NCBI GenBank assembly: GCA_016790965.1
Contig: JAEUNZ010000012.1
Coordinates: forward strand, 1 to 64,000
DNA from: SSSZ01 sp016790965
Lineage (GTDB): Bacteria; Pseudomonadota; Gammaproteobacteria; Burkholderiales; Rhodocyclaceae
DNA length: 64,000 nucleotides
Reading direction: 5' to 3'
Shown: piece by piece, positions 25,601 through 32,593 of the stretch
Layout: each line of letters begins with the position of its first letter
How positions within the stretch are numbered: the first letter of the stretch is position 1
Notes under the pieces: model-generated
Seen by the model: the letters and a program-made list of their open reading frames with translations, nothing else
Databases searched by the model: none
What the model was told of the DNA's origin: nothing
Translations under genes and position numbers: made by a program

Positions 25601-26352
25601 TGCTGCGTCACTTCCTCGTTGCCAAGCGCCTCGATCAACCCGGCCACGGGCGCCAGGCGCAATTCCAGTTCCGCCAGCAGCACCGCCCGCAGGTCCTTGC
25701 AAAAGGCGGTGAGCCAGCCCCCCGGCTGCAGCCAGCGCTGCACGTCGTCTGCCCCTTCGCCCATGGCCGCCACGTGCGCTGCGTGCAGGTGCGCAAAGCG
25801 CTTGGCCAGCAGCAGGGGCACGGTGGCCAGCAGGTTGCGCTCACGGGCACCCAGGGCCTGCTCCAGCACCGCATCCAGATCGGCGAGCTGCTTGAGGGCG
25901 GGGGAGCGGCCCGCCAGCGCTGCCCGCGCATTGGCGCGCAGGGGGGCGATGCTGCTGCCCATGTCCCGCTGGTGGGCGAGGACATACCGGTGATAGGGGT
26001 CGAAATCCGCCGCACTTTCGGTAGCGGCACCCAAGGCCGGAAGGGGCAATTTTACCCGGGACGGACCCGGATTGAGCACCCCGTCATTGACAATGGATTC
26101 GGCGAGGAAATTCCGCACCCGGGCATATTCCGCCCGCAGGGTCTCGGCACCCGCCGCCGGCGCAGCGCCGCGCAGGCTGCTGCCACCCGCCAGGGCGCCG
26201 GAAAGGGCGATGGAATCCGTAAAGTCCAGCCACTGCCCAAGCCGCTCCGCCACGGTCGGCCGCCCCTCGCCGACCTCCGCCACCGCCATCTCGGCCAGCA
26301 CGCGCACCAGCCGGGAACTGGTGAAACTCGATCGCGGCAATGCCTGCGCCAT
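25597..26352 (-). CDS. DUF3348 protein, first gene of the MotAB-like cassette
   Basis: The 251-residue protein begins MAQALPRSSFTSSRLVRVLA and contains RLGQWLDFTDSIALSGALAG, YHRYVLAHQRDMGSSIAPLR, and ATVPLLLAKRFAHLHAAHVA near the C-terminus, the DUF3348 pattern. It is alpha-helical and soluble, with no signal peptide or catalytic motif. It heads a four-gene run with overlapping codons, so its promoter should serve all four. The function is unknown. Conservation beside the channel genes suggests it binds the cytoplasmic tail. Confidence 0.75.
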   Translation of the reverse strand: MAQALPRSSFTSSRLVRVLAEMAVAEVGEGRPTVAERLGQWLDFTDSIALSGALAGGSSLRGAAPAAGAETLRAEYARVRNFLAESIVNDGVLNPGPSRVKLPLPALGAATESAADFDPYHRYVLAHQRDMGSSIAPLRANARAALAGRSPALKQLADLDAVLEQALGARERNLLATVPLLLAKRFAHLHAAHVAAMGEGADDVQRWLQPGGWLTAFCKDLRAVLLAELELRLAPVAGLIEALGNEEVTQQ

Positions 26353-26405
26353 ACAAAAACCGACTTCCGACTACTGAAAGGGGGGGTAGGGTACTACAGA
26401 GTGGT

Positions 26406-26427
26406 GGGGGAGGGCAGGGGGGATGGG
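26406..26427 (+). promoter_or_regulatory. Candidate G-quadruplex upstream of the MotAB-like cassette
   Basis: Four runs of three or more G separated by 1, 2 and 2 bases (G5-A-G3-CA-G6-AT-G3) lie 54 bases before the DUF3348 start, on the template strand for that operon. A further G7 run is at 26390-26396. Such a motif can fold into a quadruplex; whether it regulates anything is unknown. Confidence 0.4.
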
Positions 26428-26639
26428 AAGACCTCCAGCGCTTCGGCCAAAACCGATTTTGACTTCCCTCCCCAGTCACACGTGAATGCACCAATGAGCT
26501 GCCGCTCACCGGCTATCGGCAGTTACCGTGCAAATCAGCGCAAGGTAATCACAGCGTGGCTATTATTCCCGCACCAGGAGTTCAGACCGCCCGAAGTATT
26601 TTCACAGCCCCTGCGCCAATACGAACTTCAAGATACTGT

Positions 26640-26668
26640 TTGCTATGTGGCGGCGTCAGGCGTATTGT
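26640..26668 (+). promoter_or_regulatory. Candidate promoter of the cold-shock gene
   Basis: TTGCTA at 26640-26645 and TATTGT at 26663-26668 are separated by 17 bases. This would leave an untranslated leader of about 140 bases, as is usual for temperature-responsive cspA-type mRNAs. The rest of the 26353-26639 gap holds no recognised gene. Confidence 0.45.
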
Positions 26669-26814
26669 GCGCCGCAGCGATTTCTAGTTGTGTTGTTATC
26701 TTGTCGGTCTAGTACCCGCGGCTTCGCGGCGCCATTCCCCCATTTTTACCTCGCCCTCTTGATCTCGCCCCATCCAGGGGCATTCCGCCCCGCAATTTTT
26801 CGGAGATTCAAGAT

Positions 26815-27018
26815 ATGGCAACAGGTAGCGTCAAGTGGTTTAACGATTCCAAAGGTTTTGGCTTCATTACGCCGGAAGGCGGCGGCGAAGATCTCTTCGC
26901 TCATTTTTCGGCGATTCAATCCCATGGTTTTAAGACCCTGACCGAGGGGCAGCGGGTCAGTTTCGACATCACCACCGGCCCCAAGGGCAAACAAGCCAGC
27001 AATATCCAGATCGCCTGA
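26815..27018 (+). CDS. Cold-shock domain protein (CspA family)
   Basis: This 67-residue single-domain OB-fold protein has both RNA-binding motifs intact: KGFGFITPEGG (RNP1, about 16-26) and DLFAHFSAI (RNP2, about 30-38). It binds single-stranded RNA and DNA and acts as an RNA chaperone. The length is exactly that of the family. The start is preceded by CGGAG 10 bases upstream. A hairpin (GTTGGCTGCCGC with GGCGGCCAAC, about 27037-27066) follows the gene, but it lacks a T run. A translation initiation factor paralogue and small basic proteins follow on the same strand. Confidence 0.95.
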   Translation: MATGSVKWFNDSKGFGFITPEGGGEDLFAHFSAIQSHGFKTLTEGQRVSFDITTGPKGKQASNIQIA

Positions 27019-27325
27019 TTTCTATAGGCGTTCTCGTTGGCTGCCGCTTTGGCGTGGCGGCCAACCCTTCCCATAGGCCGGTCTTTCGGGCAACCCCGAA
27101 AATTCAAATAGTCCGAGACGAACGGCTGTGCCCCGAAGCGAGTGTTACGTTGCCGCTATCGGGTTCGCATGCTGCCCGCCAATTGGGGCATTTGCCGAGT
27201 GATTGGCGCGGTTGGCCAGACTACCCCGCTCGGACCCTAATCGCCTTCGATTCACACGGCGACAAATCTCAAGCGGCATGCGTTAGGCGAATTAGCCGGG
27301 CCGTTTCAACGTTACGGAGTACAGC

Positions 27326-27688
27326 ATGACCCATGCTATTCAGCGAACTGAACTCAAGACCTTCTACTACACCCCTGTTCATTGTCCCTTCTGCGGCATT
27401 CGGGTCATGGGGGCAGACCCGATTGACGAAACGCGAATTACTGCCTGCCCTCACACCTTATTCATCGCTCATGACATGGCCTTCGAATATCGTTCGGAAC
27501 AATTCAATAGAAACCTCGGCCTGAATGGCCTGACCGACCAAGAGGTGGAAGAGCGATGGCTACGGGAGACGAATGGGATCGACGGCCTCACCAACCAAGT
27601 AACCGTGGCGGACGCAATCAAGGTCGCCGCTTACGCGCCGGCTCCATCACCCTACGGTTCTTACTACGGGTTCGTACCTACCGAATGA
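27326..27688 (+). CDS. Hypothetical protein with a possible zinc-ribbon pair
   Basis: The 120-residue product contains CPFCGIRV near residue 20 and ACPHTLFIAHDMAFEYRSEQ near 41, giving a CxxC-like pair and a Cys-His that could bind zinc. The C-terminus is rich in Pro, Tyr and Gly (AYAPAPSPYGSYYGFVPTE). The ATG at 27326 follows ACGGAG with good spacing. No family is recognised. It sits between the cold-shock gene and infA on the same strand. Confidence 0.55.
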   Translation: MTHAIQRTELKTFYYTPVHCPFCGIRVMGADPIDETRITACPHTLFIAHDMAFEYRSEQFNRNLGLNGLTDQEVEERWLRETNGIDGLTNQVTVADAIKVAAYAPAPSPYGSYYGFVPTE

Positions 27689-27809
27689 GCGGTGACAACT
27701 GAAGCTTGACCGCGATGCCTGATGCTTCGGGCCAGCGCTTTTGAACCGTAGTCATCCGTACCCAATTCCCGTCGGGCTTGCCCCGCGGGCCACCTCAGGA
27801 GAAACATTC

Positions 27810-28067
27810 GTGGCCAAAGAAGAACTCATCGAAATGCAAGGCGTTGTGATGGAAGTGCTACCCGATACGCGCTTCCGCGTCACTCTGGAGAATGGACACA
27901 CGCTCGTGGCCTACAGCGGCGGCAAGATGCGCAAGAACCACATTCGCGTCCTGGCTGGTGACAAGGTCTCCCTGGAAATGTCGCCGTATGACTTGACCAA
28001 GGGAAGGATCACCTTCCGCCACATCGAGGGGCGCACCCCGTCCAGCCTACGGCAGCAGCGCCGCTGA
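27810..28067 (+). CDS. infA: Translation initiation factor IF-1 (probable paralogue)
   Basis: The 85-residue OB-fold protein starts at GTG 27810 (VAKEELIEMQGVVMEVLPDT), placed by an AGGAG ribosome site at 27797-27801. Core IF-1 features are NGHTLVAYSGGKMRKNHIRV, LAGDKVSLEMSPYDLTKGRI and TFRHIEGR. It has a short basic C-terminal extension ending SSLRQQRR, longer than classic 72-residue IF-1. It is not in a ribosomal-protein operon but follows a cold-shock gene, which suggests a second, condition-specific copy. Only this copy is visible, so paralogy is inferred. Confidence 0.88.
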   Translation: MAKEELIEMQGVVMEVLPDTRFRVTLENGHTLVAYSGGKMRKNHIRVLAGDKVSLEMSPYDLTKGRITFRHIEGRTPSSLRQQRR

Positions 28068-28193
28068 TCAGCCGTATCAGCCATGCCTGCAAACGCTTCG
28101 CAGGACTGCAATCCGTAGTGTGCGTAATATTCCTGCACTGCGACAGTGAAATCCGTTGTTCATTCGGCCCGAGAAGGCCATCGGAGCGCGTTC

Positions 28194-28385
28194 GTGGCAA
28201 AAGTCAACTACCAGTTCGAAAAGCGCCAGCGTGACGTGGCCAAGAAGCAGAAGCAGGAAGAGAAGCGCCAGCAGAAGATTGCCAATAAGGCGGCGGCCAA
28301 TGCTGAACTTCCTCATGCAAACCTGACGAAAGAGATTCAGTTACCTGACGGGCACCCTGGTGAGCCTGGAAAGATATCTACCTGA
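28194..28385 (+). CDS. Small highly charged protein
   Basis: From the GTG at 28194, which follows a GGAG site by 7 bases, the frame gives VAKVNYQFEKRQRDVAKKQK, then QEEKRQQKIANKAAAN and an acidic end (63 residues). The Lys/Arg/Gln/Glu-rich helix resembles small proteins common beside cold-shock genes in betaproteobacteria. It could bind RNA or ribosomes, but no domain shows this. An upstream in-frame start at 28146 is possible but has no ribosome site. Confidence 0.6.
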   Translation: MAKVNYQFEKRQRDVAKKQKQEEKRQQKIANKAAANAELPHANLTKEIQLPDGHPGEPGKIST

Positions 28386-28629
28386 TCGTACGGCGCCGTA
28401 GGTGCTGCGTGTTCCTTTGCATCGGTCTGTGCGAATCGATAACGCCAAGACGGAACGGGTTGGTACCGCAGGCTTTCTGATCACCTTGTATCGACGCTGT
28501 GGGTTTCAGGCCGAGGATCTCCTTCGCGTCGATTAGCGGTAGTCCGGAGGGGAGTGCCCGTCTACTGATCTGGATTTGCAGGCTGCGCCGGCTTCGCCGA
28601 TCATGGCGGCCGATTGAGGTGAGGCCGCC

Positions 28630-29229
28630 ATGGAAAAGCCCAACGCTCCTTCTTGCGAAAGGAATCGGGAACCGATTCTTGAAGTGCTGCGCCAGCACTT
28701 CTCCGATCGTCGCCATGTGCTGGAAATCGGCAGCGGCACCGGCCAGCACGCCATCTTCTTTGCCGAGCGCTTGCCGCACCTGACCTGGCAGACTTCGGAC
28801 CGCGCGGAGAACCTGCCCGGCATCACCGCCTGGCTGGACGAAGCCGCCTTGCCCAACACCCCGCCACCCCTGCGACTCGACGTGCAGGCAACCTGGCCGG
28901 CCCTGCGCTGCGACGCGGTCTTCTCGGCCAACACGCTGCACATCATGCCCTGGGCCGCCGTCGAGGCCCTGTTCGCCAGCCTGACCGGCATCATGGCTGG
29001 CGACGCCAAATTGGCGGTCTACGGCCCCTTCAACTATGGCGGACAATTCACCAGCGAGAGCAATGCCAGTTTCGACCGCTGGCTCAAGGAAAAAGCGCCG
29101 CACCAGGGGATACGGGATTTCGAGATGGTGCATGCCCTAGCGCTGGGGGCCGGTCTGGAACTGCTTGAGGATCGGGCCATGCCGTCGAACAACCGCTGTC
29201 TGGTCTGGCAGGTGGTGAGGGGTGTATAG
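28630..29229 (+). CDS. DUF938 SAM-dependent methyltransferase
   Basis: The 199-residue class I methyltransferase has the SAM-binding motif VLEIGSGTGQHAIFFAERLP (about 29-48), WQTSDRAENLPGITAWL, and FSANTLHIMPWAAVEALFAS, which defines DUF938. The C-terminal part includes YGPFNYGGQFTSESNASFDR. The substrate is unknown. The gene stands alone; the 28386-28629 interval before it holds no recognised gene. Confidence 0.85.
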   Translation: MEKPNAPSCERNREPILEVLRQHFSDRRHVLEIGSGTGQHAIFFAERLPHLTWQTSDRAENLPGITAWLDEAALPNTPPPLRLDVQATWPALRCDAVFSANTLHIMPWAAVEALFASLTGIMAGDAKLAVYGPFNYGGQFTSESNASFDRWLKEKAPHQGIRDFEMVHALALGAGLELLEDRAMPSNNRCLVWQVVRGV

Positions 29230-29440
29230 CCGGATGAGCAGCGGAAGTCGGCCGATCGTTGCCTACGCCACGTACTGAAAGCCGGTGGCGGAGTGTCCGC
29301 GGCATCTTGATGCTGCGTTGAGGTTGGCTGATTTACCATCATTCTTTGAACACGGCCGCGAATGCGCGGTCTCTTTGGTGCGTGCGCGGAATACCCGGTG
29401 GTGCGCCATTTACAACCGACCAGAATCGAGGAGTGACAAC

Positions 29441-29920
29441 ATGGGCAATGCCCTAAATTATTTCCGCAGCGGCGTGACGGCAGTCGCCGTCCTCTTTTCC
29501 GCTGCGGCCCTAGGCCACGGCGACGTGACGCCGCATCCGATCGATACCAAGGGCCTGAAGCCGCTGGGCTCTGCCTGGCTGCCGGAGAATCCCTACCGCG
29601 GCGACAAGGCGGCGTTTGCCATCGGTGCCGAAGGCTACCTGCACAATTGCGCCGGCTGTCACGGCCTGAATGCCGTGACCGGCGGCGTGGCGCCGGACCT
29701 GTTGCTGGGTTCCAAGGACTGCCTGGGCATGAGCGGCAGCAGCCAGGCGGCTTGCCTCAAGGATAGCGACGACTACTTCAAGGAACGGGTCTTGAAGGGC
29801 AAGATCATCAACGGCAAGGTCAATATGCCCGCGTATGAGAGCGTGTTCACCCAGGAAGCGGTCTGGGCGCTGAAGACCTACATCGACACCCGAACCGAAC
29901 AGGCCGCAAAGGGCAACTGA
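29441..29920 (+). CDS. pedF: Cytochrome c-550 of the PedF type
   Basis: The 159-residue periplasmic protein has a signal peptide (about 1-25, cleaving after AALG) and one heme site, CAGCH, at about 70-74. A methionine-containing segment GKVNMPAYESVFTQEAVWAL probably supplies the axial ligand. DTKGLKPLG, NPYRGDKAAFAIGAEGYLHN and GGVAPDLL follow the PedF pattern, the electron acceptor of PQQ-dependent ethanol dehydrogenases. No quinoprotein dehydrogenase or PQQ gene is in the window, so this copy is isolated. The start at 29441 has a CGAGGAG site. Confidence 0.8.
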   Translation: MGNALNYFRSGVTAVAVLFSAAALGHGDVTPHPIDTKGLKPLGSAWLPENPYRGDKAAFAIGAEGYLHNCAGCHGLNAVTGGVAPDLLLGSKDCLGMSGSSQAACLKDSDDYFKERVLKGKIINGKVNMPAYESVFTQEAVWALKTYIDTRTEQAAKGN

Positions 29921-30146
29921 AGGACCTGCCGTCGATGGACCCGGCTACTTCGGGAGTGCCCGCTTGCCTTAGGCCGGCTGCGCCTTGCGCGTCGGCCATC
30001 CTCGCCAACCCTGTCGCTTTGCCAGCCGTTCGCCACTGCGAAGAGTGGACATTCAATCTCATCCGTAGTCGAGGGACAGATGAGACGCACCGCTGGCCGA
30101 ACCCCCAAAGCGTCCGCTCCGCGCGCGAGCACGGGTTCCCGGAATG
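29921..30146. other. Intergenic DNA between pedF and its terminator
   Basis: No open frame here has a ribosome site or family resemblance. A short inverted repeat (CTCATC and GATGAG, about 30058-30085) is present. The stretch is unusually long for a 3' untranslated region. Confidence 0.4.
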
Positions 30147-30186
30147 AGACGTCCGGCCATCGCTTCGATGGCCGGACGTCTTTTTT
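30147..30186 (+). terminator. Strong intrinsic terminator
   Basis: A 16-bp perfect stem (AGACGTCCGGCCATCG with its complement) with a 3-base loop is followed by a run of T (30181-30186). The T run is on the plus strand, so it ends rightward transcripts such as pedF rather than katG. Confidence 0.9.
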
Positions 30187-30216
30187 CAGCAGTACGGGGG
30201 CGTTACGTCTGCTCCC

Positions 30217-32412
30217 TCAGCTCACGTCGAACCGATCCAGATTCATCACCTTGGTCCACGCTGCCGCGAAGTCGCGGACGAATTTCTCCTTTGCGTCGTC
30301 CTGGGCGTAGACCTCGGCCAGGGCGCGGAGTTGGGAATTGGAGCCGAAGATGAGATCGACGCGGGTGGCGGTCCACTTGACCTGGCCGGTCTGGTGGTCG
30401 CGGCCTTCGAAGGTGTCGGCGGCGGGCGTCGTGGGGTGCCAGGCGGTAGCCATGTCCAGCAGGTTGACGAAGAAGTCGTTGCCGAGCACCTGGGGCCGGT
30501 TCGTGAAGACGCCGTGCGGCGCGTTGCCGGCGTTGGCGCCGAGGACGCGCAGGCCGCCGACGAGGACGGTCATCTCCGGCGCGCTCAGGGTAAGGAGCTG
30601 GGCCTTGTCGATGAGTAATTCCTCGGCGCTGACGCTATAGGCCTGCTTGGCGTAGTTGCGGAAGCCGTCGGCCTGGGGTTCGAGGACGGCGAAGGATTCG
30701 ACGTCGGTCTGGGCCTGGGTGGCATCGGTGCGGCCGGGGGTGAAGGGCAGTTCGACCGGGACGCCGGCAGCCCGGGCGGCGGCTTCGACTGCGGCATCGC
30801 CGGCCAGGACGATGAGGTCGGCGAGGCTGACCTTCCTGCCGCCGCGCTGGCTACCGTTGAAGCCTTCGCGGATGCCTTCCAGGGTGGCGAGCACCTTGGC
30901 CAGCTGGGCGGGGTCGTTGGCTTCCCAGTCCTTTTGCGGGGCAAGGCGGATACGGGCGCCGTTGGCGCCGCCCCGCATGTCGGAGCCGCGGTAGGTGGAG
31001 GCGGAAGCCCAGGCAGTGGCGACCAGTTCGCTGATGCCGAGGCCGGAGGCGAGTACCTGGGTTTTCAGCGCGCCGATGTCGGCGGCGTCGATCAGCGGGT
31101 GATCGACCGTGGGCAGCGGGTCCTGCCAAGTCAGGTCTTCGGCCGGCACTTCGGGTCCCAGATAGCGTGCCTTGGGCCCCATGTCGCGGTGGGTGAGCTT
31201 GAACCAAGCGCGGGCGAAGGCGTCGGCGAAGGCGGCCGGGTCTTTGTGGAAGCGGCGGGCGATGGGCTCGTAGATGGGGTCGAAGCGCAGGCTGAGGTCG
31301 GCCGTGGTCATCATGGGCGGGTGCTTCTTGGCCGGCTCGTGGGCGTCCGGAATCAGGTGCTCGGGTTTGACGTTCTTGGCCACCCACTGGTGGGCGCCGG
31401 CGGGGCTCTTGGTGAGTTCCCACTCGTAGCCGAAGAGGGTGTCGAAGTAGCCGTTGTCCCACTGGGTGGGGTTGGGCTTCCAGGCGCCTTCGATGCCGCT
31501 GGTGGTGGTATCGCCGCCCTTGCCGCTCCGGTAGGCGTTGATCCAGCCCAGGCCCTGGGCCTCGATGGGGGCGCCTTCCGGTTCTGGGCCTACCAGCTTG
31601 GGGTCGCCGGCGCCGTGCGCTTTGCCGAAGGTGTGGCCGCCCGCGACGAGGGCGACGGTTTCTTCGTCGTTCATGGCCATGCGGGCGAAGGTTTCGCGCA
31701 CGTCGCGGCCGGAGGCGACGGGATCGGGGTTGCCGTTGGGGCCTTCCGGGTTCACGTAGATGAGGCCCATCTGCACGGCGGCGAGCGGCGCTTCCAGCTG
31801 GCGCTCGCCGCGGTAGCGCTGGTCGCCCAGCCAGGTAGCTTCCTTGCCCCAGTAGATGTCTTCTTCCGGCTGCCAGATGTCGGCGCGGCCGCCGCCGAAG
31901 CCGAAAGTCTTGAAATCCATGGATTCCAGCGCCACGTTGCCGGCCAGGATGAAGAGGTCGGCCCAGGAGATGCGGTTGCCGTACTTTTGCTTGACGGGCC
32001 AGAGCAGGCGCCGTGCCTTGTCCAGGTTGCCGTTGTCCGGCCAGCTATTGACCGGGGCGAAGCGCTGGTTGCCGGTGCCGCCGCCGCCCCGGCCGTCGGC
32101 CGTGCGGTAGGTGCCGGCGCTGTGCCAAGCCATGCGGATGAAGAGGCCGCCGTAATGGCCCCAGTCGGCAGGCCACCAGGGTTGGGAATCGGTCATCAGG
32201 GCGGCAAGGTCGCGCTTGAGGGCGGCGTAATCCAACTTCCGGAATTCGGCGGCGTAGTCGAAGTTGGCACCCAACGGGTTGGAGGCCGGGGCGTGCTGAT
32301 GCAGGATGTTGAGGTTCAGCTGCTTGGGCCACCAATCCCGGTTGGATTGCACGCCCTGGGTTGCCCGAGCGCCGTGCATGCCCGCGAAGGGGCACTTGCT
32401 TTCGTTACTCAT
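30217..32412 (-). CDS. katG: Catalase-peroxidase KatG
   Basis: The 731-residue heme enzyme has two homologous peroxidase domains. The active N-terminal site has R93, W96 and H97 in RMAWHSAGTYR and the proximal histidine in VAGGHTFGKAHGAG. The Trp-Tyr-Met cofactor residues are present (W96; Tyr in GLIYVNPEGPNG; Met in the ETFARMAMNDEE helix). It destroys H2O2 by catalase and peroxidase reactions in the cytosol. A strong AAGGAG site lies 6 bases before the ATG. An OxyR-like operator precedes the promoter, and oxyR is in the same window. Confidence 0.96.
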   Translation of the reverse strand: MSNESKCPFAGMHGARATQGVQSNRDWWPKQLNLNILHQHAPASNPLGANFDYAAEFRKLDYAALKRDLAALMTDSQPWWPADWGHYGGLFIRMAWHSAGTYRTADGRGGGGTGNQRFAPVNSWPDNGNLDKARRLLWPVKQKYGNRISWADLFILAGNVALESMDFKTFGFGGGRADIWQPEEDIYWGKEATWLGDQRYRGERQLEAPLAAVQMGLIYVNPEGPNGNPDPVASGRDVRETFARMAMNDEETVALVAGGHTFGKAHGAGDPKLVGPEPEGAPIEAQGLGWINAYRSGKGGDTTTSGIEGAWKPNPTQWDNGYFDTLFGYEWELTKSPAGAHQWVAKNVKPEHLIPDAHEPAKKHPPMMTTADLSLRFDPIYEPIARRFHKDPAAFADAFARAWFKLTHRDMGPKARYLGPEVPAEDLTWQDPLPTVDHPLIDAADIGALKTQVLASGLGISELVATAWASASTYRGSDMRGGANGARIRLAPQKDWEANDPAQLAKVLATLEGIREGFNGSQRGGRKVSLADLIVLAGDAAVEAAARAAGVPVELPFTPGRTDATQAQTDVESFAVLEPQADGFRNYAKQAYSVSAEELLIDKAQLLTLSAPEMTVLVGGLRVLGANAGNAPHGVFTNRPQVLGNDFFVNLLDMATAWHPTTPAADTFEGRDHQTGQVKWTATRVDLIFGSNSQLRALAEVYAQDDAKEKFVRDFAAAWTKVMNLDRFDVS

Positions 32413-32448
32413 GATTCGCTCCTTGAAAAACCTAGTGCAGGTGCTTCA

Positions 32449-32477
32449 AGGTAGGCGGACGCTGCCGGGGTGTCCAA
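32449..32477 (-). promoter_or_regulatory. Candidate katG promoter
   Basis: On the minus strand TTGGAC (32477-32472) and CTACCT (32454-32449) have a 17-base spacer. The weak -10 fits an activator-dependent promoter. Confidence 0.5.
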
Positions 32478-32487
32478 GGAATTGCCG

Positions 32488-32502
32488 CTATGGGGATGAT
32501 AG
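32488..32502 (-). promoter_or_regulatory. OxyR-like operator before katG
   Basis: The sequence is CTAT-N7-ATAG, the central half of the OxyR tetramer consensus (ATAG-N7-CTAT-N7-ATAG-N7-CTAT). It lies 10 bases upstream of the -35 box, where OxyR contacts RNA polymerase. The outer elements are poor matches. Confidence 0.45.
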
Positions 32503-32557
32503 GGAATGCAAATCGCCGGGCGGGAGTGCAGTGTCGGGCTGCTGCGGCGCTGGGGAG

Positions 32558-32573
32558 CGTTTCACGTGGAACG
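32558..32573. other. parS-like ParB-binding palindrome
   Basis: CGTTTCACGTGGAACG matches the parS core GTTNCACGTGNAAC fully and differs only at the two outermost bases. It lies 20 bases beyond the topB stop codon. Confidence 0.7.
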
Positions 32574-32593
32574 CTGCGCGAGGGTCGAGGAAC

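Noticed and set aside
22105..26352. A canonical Zorya phage-defence system
   Set aside because: ZorC, the ZorD helicase and the ZorE nuclease are absent; only the motor-like pair is similar in architecture.
27054..27329. 91-codon plus-strand frame between the cold-shock gene and the zinc-ribbon gene
   Set aside because: It contains the hairpin after the cold-shock gene, has no ribosome site and overlaps the better supported next start.
30934..32454. 506-codon plus-strand frame opposite katG
   Set aside because: It is antisense to a fully conserved katG and covers the katG promoter region.
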